A DNA stretch of 64,000 nt from Bacteroidales bacterium Bact_19 (lineage in GTDB: Bacteria > Bacteroidota > Bacteroidia > Bacteroidales > ML635J-15), in contig LUZK01000009.1 of NCBI GenBank assembly GCA_001603595.1, positions 1 through 64,000 of the forward strand, given 5' to 3'. Position numbers and translations under genes: made by a program. Under the pieces are notes generated by a model that worked only from the letters and a program-made list of their open reading frames with translations, was not told the origin of the DNA and made no database searches. Positions 39,343-48,800 of the stretch are shown here, in pieces (position 1 is the first letter of the stretch; each line of letters starts with the position of its first letter).

Positions 39343-40031
39343 AGTGTTTTTGTAATGTAATATAAAGCAAGCTCTAATTGTTCTTTTCTGTTAAGGTTGG
39401 TATTGTCTATAAGAATTGCATCGGGAGCTTTAACGAGAGGGCTGTCCTTGCGATTTTGGTCAAGAAAATCTCTTTCCGTGAGATTTTTCTTTACTTCTTC
39501 GAAATTGGGATTTTGCCCTTTTTCAACAAGTTCCAGAAAACGTCTTTTTGCTCGTGTTTCAATGTCGGCAGTAACAAAAAATTTAATATCCGCATCAGGA
39601 AAAACAACTGTACCAATATCTCTTCCATCCATAACGACAGATTTCTTTGATGACATTTGTCGTTGTAATTCAACCATTTTTTTCCTTACTTCCGGTACAG
39701 AGCTAATTATGCTTACTTTAGAAGAAACCGAAAGAGATCGTATATCAGATTCTACGTTTTCTCCATTTAAGAGTGTGATTAGATTTGAATTTTTGTCGGT
39801 TATGAAATCTATGTTTACCTGATTAAGAGAATTGATTAATTCAACCGAATTTAGATTTTGATCCTCAAAGAAACCTTTGCGTATGGAATAAAGTGTTATT
39901 GCTCTATACATTGCCCCCGAATCAATGTAAATAAATCCTAATTCTGCGGCAAGGTCTTTGGCAAGTGTGCTTTTCCCGCATGACGAAAAACCGTCAACAG
40001 CAATTTTAATAATATTTTTTTTGAATTTCAT
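39336..40031 (-). CDS. cmk: Cytidylate kinase
   Basis: IAVDGFSSCGKSTLAKDLA, YIDSGAMYRAITLY, VMDGRDIGTVVFPDADIKFFVTA. Confidence 0.96.
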   Translation of the reverse strand: MKFKKNIIKIAVDGFSSCGKSTLAKDLAAELGFIYIDSGAMYRAITLYSIRKGFFEDQNLNSVELINSLNQVNIDFITDKNSNLITLLNGENVESDIRSLSVSSKVSIISSVPEVRKKMVELQRQMSSKKSVVMDGRDIGTVVFPDADIKFFVTADIETRAKRRFLELVEKGQNPNFEEVKKNLTERDFLDQNRKDSPLVKAPDAILIDNTNLNRKEQLELALYYITKTLC

Positions 40032-40060
40032 AATTACAATAAATAAGTGAGTGTTTTAAT

Positions 40061-42238
40061 TTAGTTTCCTAACTCACTTATAAATTTTATTCTTACCAGT
40101 CTTATTTCTTCTTCTGAATAGCCTTCGGGTTCGAGTTCTTTTAAGGCTTCATCAATAGAATCAGATTCGGCATCTTCCTTAAAATAGCTGTAAATATCAT
40201 CCACTACATCTTCATCCATTACAGAATTTATGTAATAGTCAATGTTAATGCGTGTTCCTGAATTAACAATGGCTTCCATTTCTTCAATGAGGTCAATCAT
40301 CTCTATTCCCAAAGAATTACATATTTCTTCGAGTGGCATTTTTTTATCAATATTTTTAATAATAAAAACCTTATTTGAAGATTTATTTACGGCTGATTTA
40401 ACGACGAAATCCTGAGGACGTTCAATTTCGTTTTCTTCAACGTGTTTTTTTATCAATTCGAGAAATTCTTTACCGTATTTTTGTGCTTTACCTTGTCCTA
40501 CTCCTGTAATAGTAGTAAGTTCATCCATGGTAATCGGATATTGTGTTGCCATTTCCTGCAAGGATGGGTCGGAAAAAATAACAAATGGTGGAACACCGAG
40601 TTTTTTTGATACATCTTTGCGTAAATCTTTAAGCATGGAGAATAATTCATTGTCGAGAGCTGTTCCTCCGCTGAACATTGCTTCATCGGAATCACCTTCT
40701 TCGTAATCATGATCTTTTGAGAACATAATTGTTTTAGGATTATTCAAAAAATCATGTCCGGCAGGAGTTATTTTTAATAATCCATAATTGACAATTTCTT
40801 TTTCTACTAATTTTGCAATAAGCATTTGTCTGATAACGGATTTCCAATGCAATGCATCATCTCCGCCAACTCCGAACATGGGTAAATCCTGATGTTTGTA
40901 TGTTACAATGTCAGCAGTTTTTTTACCTATAATTATATTTACAATATGTTCGGGTTTGAACTTTTCTTTTACAGCAAGAATTGTTTCCAAAACAGTAAGT
41001 ACATCTTCTTTTGCATCGAACTTTGGTTTTGGATTCAGACAATTGTCACAATTGCCGCAATCTTCTTTCAATTCTTCACCAAAATAATTCAAAAGCTGAC
41101 GGACTCTGCAAGTGCTACTTTCGGCATAAGAAACAGTTTCGTAAAGTAACTGTTTACTTATTTCCTGTTCGCTAACGCTTTTGTTCTGCATGAACTTTTC
41201 AAGCTTTTGAATATCATCGTAACTGTAAAATGTAATACATTTTCCTTCACCACCGTCACGACCAGCTCTTCCTGTTTCTTGATAGTACCCTTCGAGACTT
41301 TTGGGGATATTGTAGTGAATTACAAATCTTACATCCGGTTTATCAATACCCATACCGAAAGCTATTGTAGCAACAATTACATCAATTTCTTCGTTTAGAA
41401 ACATGTCTTGATTACGGTTACGAGTACTTGAATCTAAACCGGCGTGGTAAGGGAGGGCTTTTATACCGTTGATCGCAAACATTTCTGCAAGCTCTTCAAC
41501 TTTTTTGCGACTTAAACAATATACAATACCTGATTTACCCGGGTTATTTTTTATGAATTTGATTATTTCTTTGGCAGCTTTTACTTTTGGGCGTACCTCG
41601 TAGTACAAATTTGGTCTTCGGAATGATGATTTATGAACAACAGCATCCATCATATCCAAGTTTTTCTGGATGTCATGCTGAACTTTTGGTGTAGCTGTTG
41701 CCGTTAATGCCATTATTGGAGCTCTTCCAACCTCATTAACAATCTCTCGGATTCTTCTGTATTCGGGTCTGAAATCATGTCCCCACTCAGAAATACAGTG
41801 AGCCTCGTCAATAGCATAGAAAGATATTTTTATTTTTCGTAAAAACTCAACGTTTTCTTCTTTTGTTAAAGATTCGGGAGCTACATACAATAATTTTGTT
41901 TTCCCTCTTAAAATATCTTCTTTTACTTTGGTAATTTCTGTTTTCGTTAATGAAGAGTTAAGAAAATGTGCTACGCCTTCTTCAGTGCTGAAACCCCTCA
42001 TAGAGTCAACCTGATTTTTCATCAAGGCAATAAGCGGAGAAATAACAACTGCAACTCCCTCCAGAATCAGAGCCGGAAGCTGAAAACATAATGATTTTCC
42101 TCCACCTGTTGGCATCAGTACAAATACATCATTCCCTTCAAGCAAACTTAATATAACTTCTTTTTGTAAACCTTTAAAATTGTCAAACCCAAAATACTCT
42201 TTTAAAACTTTATATATTAGTTGTTCTTTATTTTCCAT
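40061..42238 (-). CDS. recQ: ATP-dependent DNA helicase RecQ
   Basis: MPTGGGKSLCFQLPAL, IDEAHCISEWGHDFRPEYR, YYQETGRAGRDG, Zn-binding C-x-NCDNC, HRDC domain; start at MENKEQ favoured by promoter position. Confidence 0.95.
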   Translation of the reverse strand: MENKEQLIYKVLKEYFGFDNFKGLQKEVILSLLEGNDVFVLMPTGGGKSLCFQLPALILEGVAVVISPLIALMKNQVDSMRGFSTEEGVAHFLNSSLTKTEITKVKEDILRGKTKLLYVAPESLTKEENVEFLRKIKISFYAIDEAHCISEWGHDFRPEYRRIREIVNEVGRAPIMALTATATPKVQHDIQKNLDMMDAVVHKSSFRRPNLYYEVRPKVKAAKEIIKFIKNNPGKSGIVYCLSRKKVEELAEMFAINGIKALPYHAGLDSSTRNRNQDMFLNEEIDVIVATIAFGMGIDKPDVRFVIHYNIPKSLEGYYQETGRAGRDGGEGKCITFYSYDDIQKLEKFMQNKSVSEQEISKQLLYETVSYAESSTCRVRQLLNYFGEELKEDCGNCDNCLNPKPKFDAKEDVLTVLETILAVKEKFKPEHIVNIIIGKKTADIVTYKHQDLPMFGVGGDDALHWKSVIRQMLIAKLVEKEIVNYGLLKITPAGHDFLNNPKTIMFSKDHDYEEGDSDEAMFSGGTALDNELFSMLKDLRKDVSKKLGVPPFVIFSDPSLQEMATQYPITMDELTTITGVGQGKAQKYGKEFLELIKKHVEENEIERPQDFVVKSAVNKSSNKVFIIKNIDKKMPLEEICNSLGIEMIDLIEEMEAIVNSGTRINIDYYINSVMDEDVVDDIYSYFKEDAESDSIDEALKELEPEGYSEEEIRLVRIKFISELGN

Positions 42239-42259
42239 TTCCAGAATTTTATATTTATT

Positions 42260-42287
42260 CAAATTTAATAATTTTTTTTCACACAAA
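42260..42287 (-). promoter_or_regulatory. Candidate promoter for recQ
   Basis: TTTG-N16-TAAATTTG on minus strand, 21 bp upstream of the MENKEQ start. Confidence 0.35.
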
Positions 42288-42353
42288 AAATTATTTTAAA
42301 AATTTCACACTAATAAATTTTTAAATATTTCTAATTTAGCAAAAAATTTTGGG

Positions 42354-43334
42354 ATGCAAAGATATTTAAAAGAAAACATTTTGCAAGCAGCAAAAAATAC
42401 TATCAAAATCGAAGGCGAAACAATTTTACGACTTTCGGAGAAAATAGATGATAATTTTGCCGAAATAGTAGAATTAATTGCTTGTAGTAAAGGAAGAGTT
42501 GTTGTTACAGGAATAGGTAAAAGTGCCAACATCGGAATTAAAATAGTTGCTAGTTTAAATTCTACAGGCACACCGGCAATATTTATGCACGCTGCTGATG
42601 CTATCCACGGTGATTTAGGTATCGTACAACAAGAAGATATTGTTATTTGTATTTCTAAAAGTGGGAATACTCCTGAAATAAAAGTATTAATACCGTTAAT
42701 TAAAGCTAACAAAAACAAAATTATTGCAATAGTATCGGATTTGGATTCGTTTTTAGCAAAATCTTCCGATTATGTTTTGCATGCAGAAATTGAAAAAGAA
42801 GCCAGTCCCGATAATCTTGTCCCCACAGCAAGCACAACTGCTCAATTGGTGCTTGGAGATGCCTTAACCATAGCTCTTCTTAAATACAAAGGTTTTACTC
42901 CTGAAGATTTTGCCAAACTTCATCCAGGAGGTTCTATCGGCAAAAAACTTTATTTGCGAGTTGACGATATTTACATACTCAACGAAAAACCGAAAGTGTC
43001 TCCCGAAGACGATATTAAAAGAATAATTTCGGAAATTACTTCCAAACGTCTAGGTGCAACTGCTGTTATTGATTCAGAAAATAAATTGTTGGGTATAATT
43101 ACTGATGGCGATTTAAGAAGAACTATTGAGTCAAAGCTTTCCATTATTACTAAGATAACTGCCAGAGATATAATGTCCTCTAATCCAAAAACAATTCAAA
43201 AAGAAGAACCTGCAATAAATGCCTTAAAGATTATCAGAGAAAATAACATTACTCAGGTAATAGTGGTGGATAAAAATAATACTTATGCGGGAATGGTACA
43301 TCTTCACGACTTGATACGGGAAGGGATTGTGTAG
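42354..43334 (+). CDS. KpsF/GutQ (KdsD) family arabinose-5-phosphate isomerase: SIS + CBS domains
   Basis: RVVVTGIGKSANIGIKIVASLNSTGTPAIFMHAADAIHGDLG, CISKSGNTPEI, LHPGGSIGKKL, two CBS repeats. Confidence 0.93.
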   Translation: MQRYLKENILQAAKNTIKIEGETILRLSEKIDDNFAEIVELIACSKGRVVVTGIGKSANIGIKIVASLNSTGTPAIFMHAADAIHGDLGIVQQEDIVICISKSGNTPEIKVLIPLIKANKNKIIAIVSDLDSFLAKSSDYVLHAEIEKEASPDNLVPTASTTAQLVLGDALTIALLKYKGFTPEDFAKLHPGGSIGKKLYLRVDDIYILNEKPKVSPEDDIKRIISEITSKRLGATAVIDSENKLLGIITDGDLRRTIESKLSIITKITARDIMSSNPKTIQKEEPAINALKIIRENNITQVIVVDKNNTYAGMVHLHDLIREGIV

Positions 43335-43505
43335 AAACGTTGGTTTTAGTATTTCTCACCAGCATTTAACCTCATCAATGGTTAAACAAACTTAATTTCG
43401 GGCAGTGTTACTTTAATTATAATCACAGAAATATTATTGCTGTAAGAATGCTATCCAAGGAGGCTGTATTGTAAATTATTATTATTTTTCGGAGTTTGCA
43501 AAAAA

Positions 43506-43530
43506 AACTGCCCATTTCTTGGGCAGTTTT
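43506..43530. terminator. Hairpin terminator downstream of tRNA-His (bidirectional)
   Basis: AACTGCCC-ATTTCTT-GGGCAGTT flanked by A and T tracts. Confidence 0.7.
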
Positions 43531-43534
43531 TAAG

Positions 43535-43609
43535 GGTGAAAGACGAGACTCGAACTCGCGACCTCCAGAGCCACAATCTGGCGCTCTAACCAACTGAGCT
43601 ACAATCACC
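43535..43609 (-). tRNA. tRNA-His (anticodon GTG)
   Basis: Minus strand G(-1) GTGATTG TA GCTC AGTTGGTTA GAGC G CCAGA TTGTGGC TCTGG AGGTC GCGAG TTCGAGT CTCGT CTTTCAC C; G-1:C73 present; two U-U mismatches in acceptor stem. Confidence 0.88.
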
Positions 43610-43620
43610 ATTTCAGGCTG

Positions 43621-43650
43621 CAAATATATGAAAAAATTTAATGCAGCAAA
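43621..43650 (-). promoter_or_regulatory. Bacteroidota-type promoter for tRNA-His
   Basis: On minus strand TTTG-N18-TATATTTG, about 11 nt before the tRNA 5' end. Confidence 0.55.
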
Positions 43651-43656
43651 AATTTT

Positions 43657-43908
43657 TTAAATTTCTATTACATGAAATTCGTAATATTCTATGATAGGGT
43701 TTATTAGAATCTTACGGCACAATTCATCTGTTTTAGTTTGAGCATCTTCTTTGGATGAAGCTTCGAGTTCAACTTCAATGTGTTTACCTACTCTTACATT
43801 TTCAACAAAATCAAAACCAATTTTTTGCGAAGAGTTTAACACTGCTTTACCCTGTGGATCTAATAAAGCCTTTTGAGGCATAATGTCAATCTGTGCTAAA
43901 TATTTCAT
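43657..43908 (-). CDS. purS: Phosphoribosylformylglycinamidine synthase subunit PurS
   Basis: MKYLAQIDIMPQKALLDPQGKAVLNSSQKIGFDFVENVRVGKHIEVELEASS...LCRKILINPIIEYYEFHV. Confidence 0.9.
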   Translation of the reverse strand: MKYLAQIDIMPQKALLDPQGKAVLNSSQKIGFDFVENVRVGKHIEVELEASSKEDAQTKTDELCRKILINPIIEYYEFHVIEI

Positions 43909-44608
43909 TGTTATTTTTTTTGCCAAAAATACTTTTAAAAATTGAAAGTACAATATATAAAATTATTGAAAATGAAATTCCGGTTAACCCAAAAATTGTA
44001 AAAAGTGCTATCCCGCTTAATATCAATATGATTTGAAATATATTTTCTTTGAAAACTAATTTTTTAATTTTTAATGAAAAAAAATCTAATGGCAAAACAA
44101 GTAATGCCGATAAAACTATTATTAATAAAACTATGAAAATATCGCTTTGCAATAATGTTTCTATAAATGAAATTTTTATTGAATCTGAATGGAATATTGT
44201 TATTAAAAACATTGCATTTGCAGGTGTTGGTAGACCTTTGAAACTGCTTTTTTGATTAGGATCAATATTGAATTTAGCAAGCCTTAGAGCCGAAAATATT
44301 ACAATAAGACTAGGAATAAACTTTAAAAGATTTAAATTTAGGTATGTGGAAATATGATAATATAAAATACTTGCCGGAGCAAAACCGAAACTTATCAGGT
44401 CCGAAAGCGAATCGAGTTGCTTTCCGAAATCACTTACAGCATTTAACATTCTGGCAAAAAAACCATCTGCAAAATCAAATATTGCTGCAAACAAAACAAG
44501 ATAAACAGCAAGATCAGTTTTTCCGTCAACTGCACAAAAAACCGCGACAGAACCCAAAAATATATTGGTTGAGGTTAAAAGTGATGGAATAAAGTATTTT
44601 AGGTTCAT
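43886..44608 (-). CDS. pssA: CDP-diacylglycerol--serine O-phosphatidyltransferase
   Basis: CDP-alcohol phosphatidyltransferase motif DFADGFFARMLNAVSDFGKQLDSLSDLISFG. Confidence 0.93.
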   Translation of the reverse strand: MNLKYFIPSLLTSTNIFLGSVAVFCAVDGKTDLAVYLVLFAAIFDFADGFFARMLNAVSDFGKQLDSLSDLISFGFAPASILYYHISTYLNLNLLKFIPSLIVIFSALRLAKFNIDPNQKSSFKGLPTPANAMFLITIFHSDSIKISFIETLLQSDIFIVLLIIVLSALLVLPLDFFSLKIKKLVFKENIFQIILILSGIALFTIFGLTGISFSIILYIVLSIFKSIFGKKNNNEIFSTD

Positions 44609-44677
44609 ACATTTTTTTTATTAATTTTACAATAAATACAAAAACATGTTGTTATTTTGTAAGTATAATGTTGTTTT

Positions 44678-45778
44678 ATGAAACTGAAGTCAAAAATAAT
44701 AATTTTTTTAATATTATGTTATGTTTGGGGATTTTCTCAGAATGCTCCAAAATACAGTAATGAATTTCTTTCAATAGGTGTCGGAGGTAGAGCTTTTGCA
44801 ATGGGAAACTCAGTAATTGCGTCTGCAAAAGATATTAGTGGCGTATATTGGAATCCGGCTTTGCTTACGGGTCTTGATAAGCAAATGGAAATAGGAGGGA
44901 TGCATGCAGAGTATTTTGCCGGAATTGCGAAATATGATTTTTTGGGAGCATCTTATAGACTAGACGATAAATCAGTTGCAGGTTTTTCGATGATACGTTT
45001 TGGAGTAGATGATATTCCGAATACTCTTGATCTTATTGATAGTGATGGCAATATACGTTATGACAGAATCAGTTCCTTTTCTGTTGCTGATTATGCTTTT
45101 TTATTTTCATACAGTCGTTTGATGCCGATTGACGGACTAAGCATAGGAGGCAATGCTAAAGTTATAAGAAGAATAGTAGGTAATTTTGCCGATGCATGGG
45201 GCTTTGGAATAGATGCAGCTGCATCATATAAGATGAAAAATTTATATTTGGGCATTAATCTTCGTGATGCTTTTGGTACTTTTAATGCATGGTCATTTAA
45301 TCGCGAAATGTTCGAAGATGTTTTTATTGCAACCGGAAATGAAATTCCTGAAAATGGCCTTGAAATTACTTTACCAAGAATGTTAATAGGTGCGGGATAT
45401 AAAGTTAGTCTTGATAAAAACTTTGCAATTTATCCCGAAATAGGTATGGTAGTTACTTCAGATGGAAAAAGAAATACTCTTTTAAAATCAAACTTGTTTA
45501 GTGGAGATCCTTCTTTTGGAATAGAATTTTCATATAATGATATGATATTTGTTCGTGGTGGAGTTAATAATTTTCAAAAAATACCTGAATTAAACAATAC
45601 TTTATCTTTCAACTGGCAACCAAACATTGGACTTGGAATCAAACTTTACGGATTTAATCTTGATTATGCCTATACTGATATCGGAAATAAGAGTATAGCT
45701 CTTTATTCACACATATTCTCCTTATCATACAGATTTGATACAAAAAACTTTTTCAAACAATCTGAATCATTGAATTAA
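44678..45778 (+). CDS. PorV/PorQ-family outer-membrane beta-barrel (PorV2-like)
   Basis: Signal peptide; YSNEFLSIGVGGRAFAMGNSVIASAKDISGVYWNPALL motif of PorV/PorQ family; alternating beta-strand pattern. Confidence 0.75.
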   Translation: MKLKSKIIIFLILCYVWGFSQNAPKYSNEFLSIGVGGRAFAMGNSVIASAKDISGVYWNPALLTGLDKQMEIGGMHAEYFAGIAKYDFLGASYRLDDKSVAGFSMIRFGVDDIPNTLDLIDSDGNIRYDRISSFSVADYAFLFSYSRLMPIDGLSIGGNAKVIRRIVGNFADAWGFGIDAAASYKMKNLYLGINLRDAFGTFNAWSFNREMFEDVFIATGNEIPENGLEITLPRMLIGAGYKVSLDKNFAIYPEIGMVVTSDGKRNTLLKSNLFSGDPSFGIEFSYNDMIFVRGGVNNFQKIPELNNTLSFNWQPNIGLGIKLYGFNLDYAYTDIGNKSIALYSHIFSLSYRFDTKNFFKQSESLN

Positions 45779-45810
45779 GAATTTCTATATCTTTGAAGTA
45801 AAAGTGAAAT

Positions 45811-48800
45811 ATGCAGAAAGAATATAAAATACTTATAAATCTTATTCTTTCAGTGCTTATTTATTTTTCTGCTTTTACTCAGGCAAATTCCTGGATTGAT
45901 TACAATAAGCAATATTTTAAAATTCATGTATCTTCTGACGGAATTTACAGAATAACCTATAACGAGCTGCTCAATGCCGGTGTTCCTGTAAATCTGATTG
46001 ATCCGAGAGGGATACAGCTTTTTTATCGAGGCGAAGAACAATACATCTATATAAAAGGAGAAAGTTCCACAGGAATATTTGATCCGGCTGGATATATTGA
46101 ATTTTATGGAATAAGAAACAGAGGAGATGACGATCTTGAATTTTTCGATTCACCGGATTCAAGGGTAAATAATGATTACAGTTTTTATAACGACACTTCT
46201 GTTTATTTTCTTACCTGGTCTTATTCTACCGGTAACAGAAGATTTGAAGTTGAAAACGACAATAATTTTGTTCTTTATGTGCCTTTTGGTCCGGATTATT
46301 GTTTAAGAAAAATCAGAACTAATTATGTTTCTACTTATTATTGGGGATCAACAAGAAATCTTTTTACAGAAGGCGAAGGTTGGTTTGACAATTCTGTAAT
46401 TACCGAGACTAATCCTGTTACAAAAACTATAGCGGTCCCGAATTTTTATTCATCTTCCATACCGGCAATATTCGAAATTGCAGTGGCAGGAGTGCCTGCT
46501 AATCAGGTAACTTCTAGTGTTCCACATCATTTAAAAGTAAATTTTTTAGGAGAGGAGAGAATTAATAGAACTTATAATGGTTATCAATTTATAAGAGAAA
46601 GTGTATCAGTCCCGTCAAGCCAATTAACAAACAACATAAGTTTTCAGTTTACTGCTAATGACGCCACTCAGCCAAATATCCCCGACAGAAATTCAATTTC
46701 TTATATTCAGATTATTTATCCGCATACATGGGATTTTGAGAATAAAAATTATTTTGAATTTTATTTGCCTGCTAATTCTACTACTGCAAAAGATTATCTG
46801 GAAATCTCAAACTTTGCTATAGGTAATGAATATTTACTCTATGATCTTACTAATCACAAACGAATTGCGGCCGTTCATGATCAAGGTGTTTTAAAGGCTC
46901 TGGTTCCAAATACTTCATCTCAAAGATTTTTAATTTTAGTAAATGAAACTGGTTTTAAAAGTGTTGACCGAATTACAAAAGTTAGTAACGACAATAAATT
47001 TACGAATTATTATGATCAATTTAAAACAAGTGATTACATAATTGTTACAAATAAAAGTTTATGGAGTTCGGCACAACAATATGCCAATTATAGAGCATCA
47101 AAAGGGTTAAATGTAGCATTGGTTGATATAGATCATCTTTGCGATCAATACGCTTATGGGGTTGGCAAACATCCTGTAGCCATAAGGCGTTTTGTTGAAC
47201 ACCTATATAACTTTAATCAACGTCCGCGAATGTTGTTCTTACTTGGCAAATCTCTCCATACACGATTATATCGAAAAGATTCTGTGCGGTATGCAGAATG
47301 TTTGGTTCCAAGTGCAGGAAATCCATCAAGTGATAATCTTCTTACTGCGGGGATAGGAATCTCGCATTTTGAACCAGTTTTTGGAACCGGCCGTCTGAGT
47401 GCTCGTAATAATGAAGAAGTTTTATCATATCTGAACAAAGTTATTGAATATGAATCAAATTTGCCGGCAGAGTGGATGAAGTATGTAGTCCATTTCGGCG
47501 GAGGATCTAATGCCAACGAACAAAATACTTTTGCTTCTTATTTGAATAATTACAAAAATATAATAGAAGACACTCTTTTTGGTGCAAGGGTAAGTACTTT
47601 TCTTAAAACATCTTCCGAACCTATTCAAATTACTCAGACCGACAGTGTTAGAAATTTGATTAACGGCGGTGTCTCGATGATGACATTTTTTGGTCATGCC
47701 TCGGCTTCAGGTTTTGATCAGGATATTGATTTTCCTGATACTTATTCCAACAAAGGTAAATATCCTTTTATTCTTGCCAATTCTTGTTTTTCCGGAGACA
47801 TACACCAGCAAAGTTCGGGCAGTATTAGCGAGAGATGGGTAAAAGCTGTAAATGGCGGATCAATAGCTTTTCTTGCTTCGGTCGGTGATGGATTTTCTTC
47901 GTATTTGAATGTTTTTAGCAACGAGCTATATAAAAATATCGCCTATAAACTTTACAATAGCCCAATTTCATTTCAGATAATTAATACTATTAAAAATATA
48001 CAAAACTCTTACTGGTCGAATTTATTGATGGAGATTACTTGTCACGAATTTACTTTACACGGGGATCCTTCAATAATAATTAATTCACACGAAAAACCAG
48101 ATTTTGTTATTACTCCGGCTCAGATTGCACTGAATCCTATTCAGGTTAGTACCGTTGTCGATAGTTTTGAGGTGAAAATATTAATTAAGAATATAGGTAA
48201 AGCCACAAATGAAAGTTTTATCACCGGACTTACACGAATCTTTCCTGATGGCAGCATCTCTGAATATTCAATTCCGGTAGATAATTGTTACTTTGAAAAA
48301 ACAGTAAGTTTAAAACTTCCTGCGGATAGATTAAAAGGACCGGGATTAAATACTATTCGAATTTATCTCGATTCCGGAAATGATGTTATGGAACTAAGCG
48401 AGGATAATAATGTTTCAAGTATAAACTTTTTGATAAAGACTGGAGATCTCTTCCCAATTTATCCATATAAATATTCAATTGTTCCTGCAAAAAATATTTC
48501 TTTAATTGCTTCTACAGGAAATCCATTTTCTGAAACACAAAATTATCTTTTCAGAATTGATACAACTGATCTTTTTAATAGCCCGTTGTTACGACAGGCA
48601 AGTGTTCAATCCTCAGGTGGACTTGTGTCTTGGCAGTTGCCTTTTGAATTGGTTGAGAATACGATTTATTATTGGCAGATAGCAGCACAGCATTCAAATC
48701 CCGATTCTATTGTATGGATGGAGTCTTCATTTATTTATATCGAAGGTGAAGAGGGGTGGTCGCAAGCACATTTTTTTCAGTTTAAAGAAAATTCTTTTCA

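Noticed and set aside
39397-39822. 141-aa ORF on + strand opposite cmk
   Set aside because: Antisense shadow ORF of cmk; composition reflects the complementary reading frame
42305-42718. 137-aa ORF on - strand opposite the kdsD-like gene
   Set aside because: Antisense shadow ORF; low-complexity composition, no own promoter
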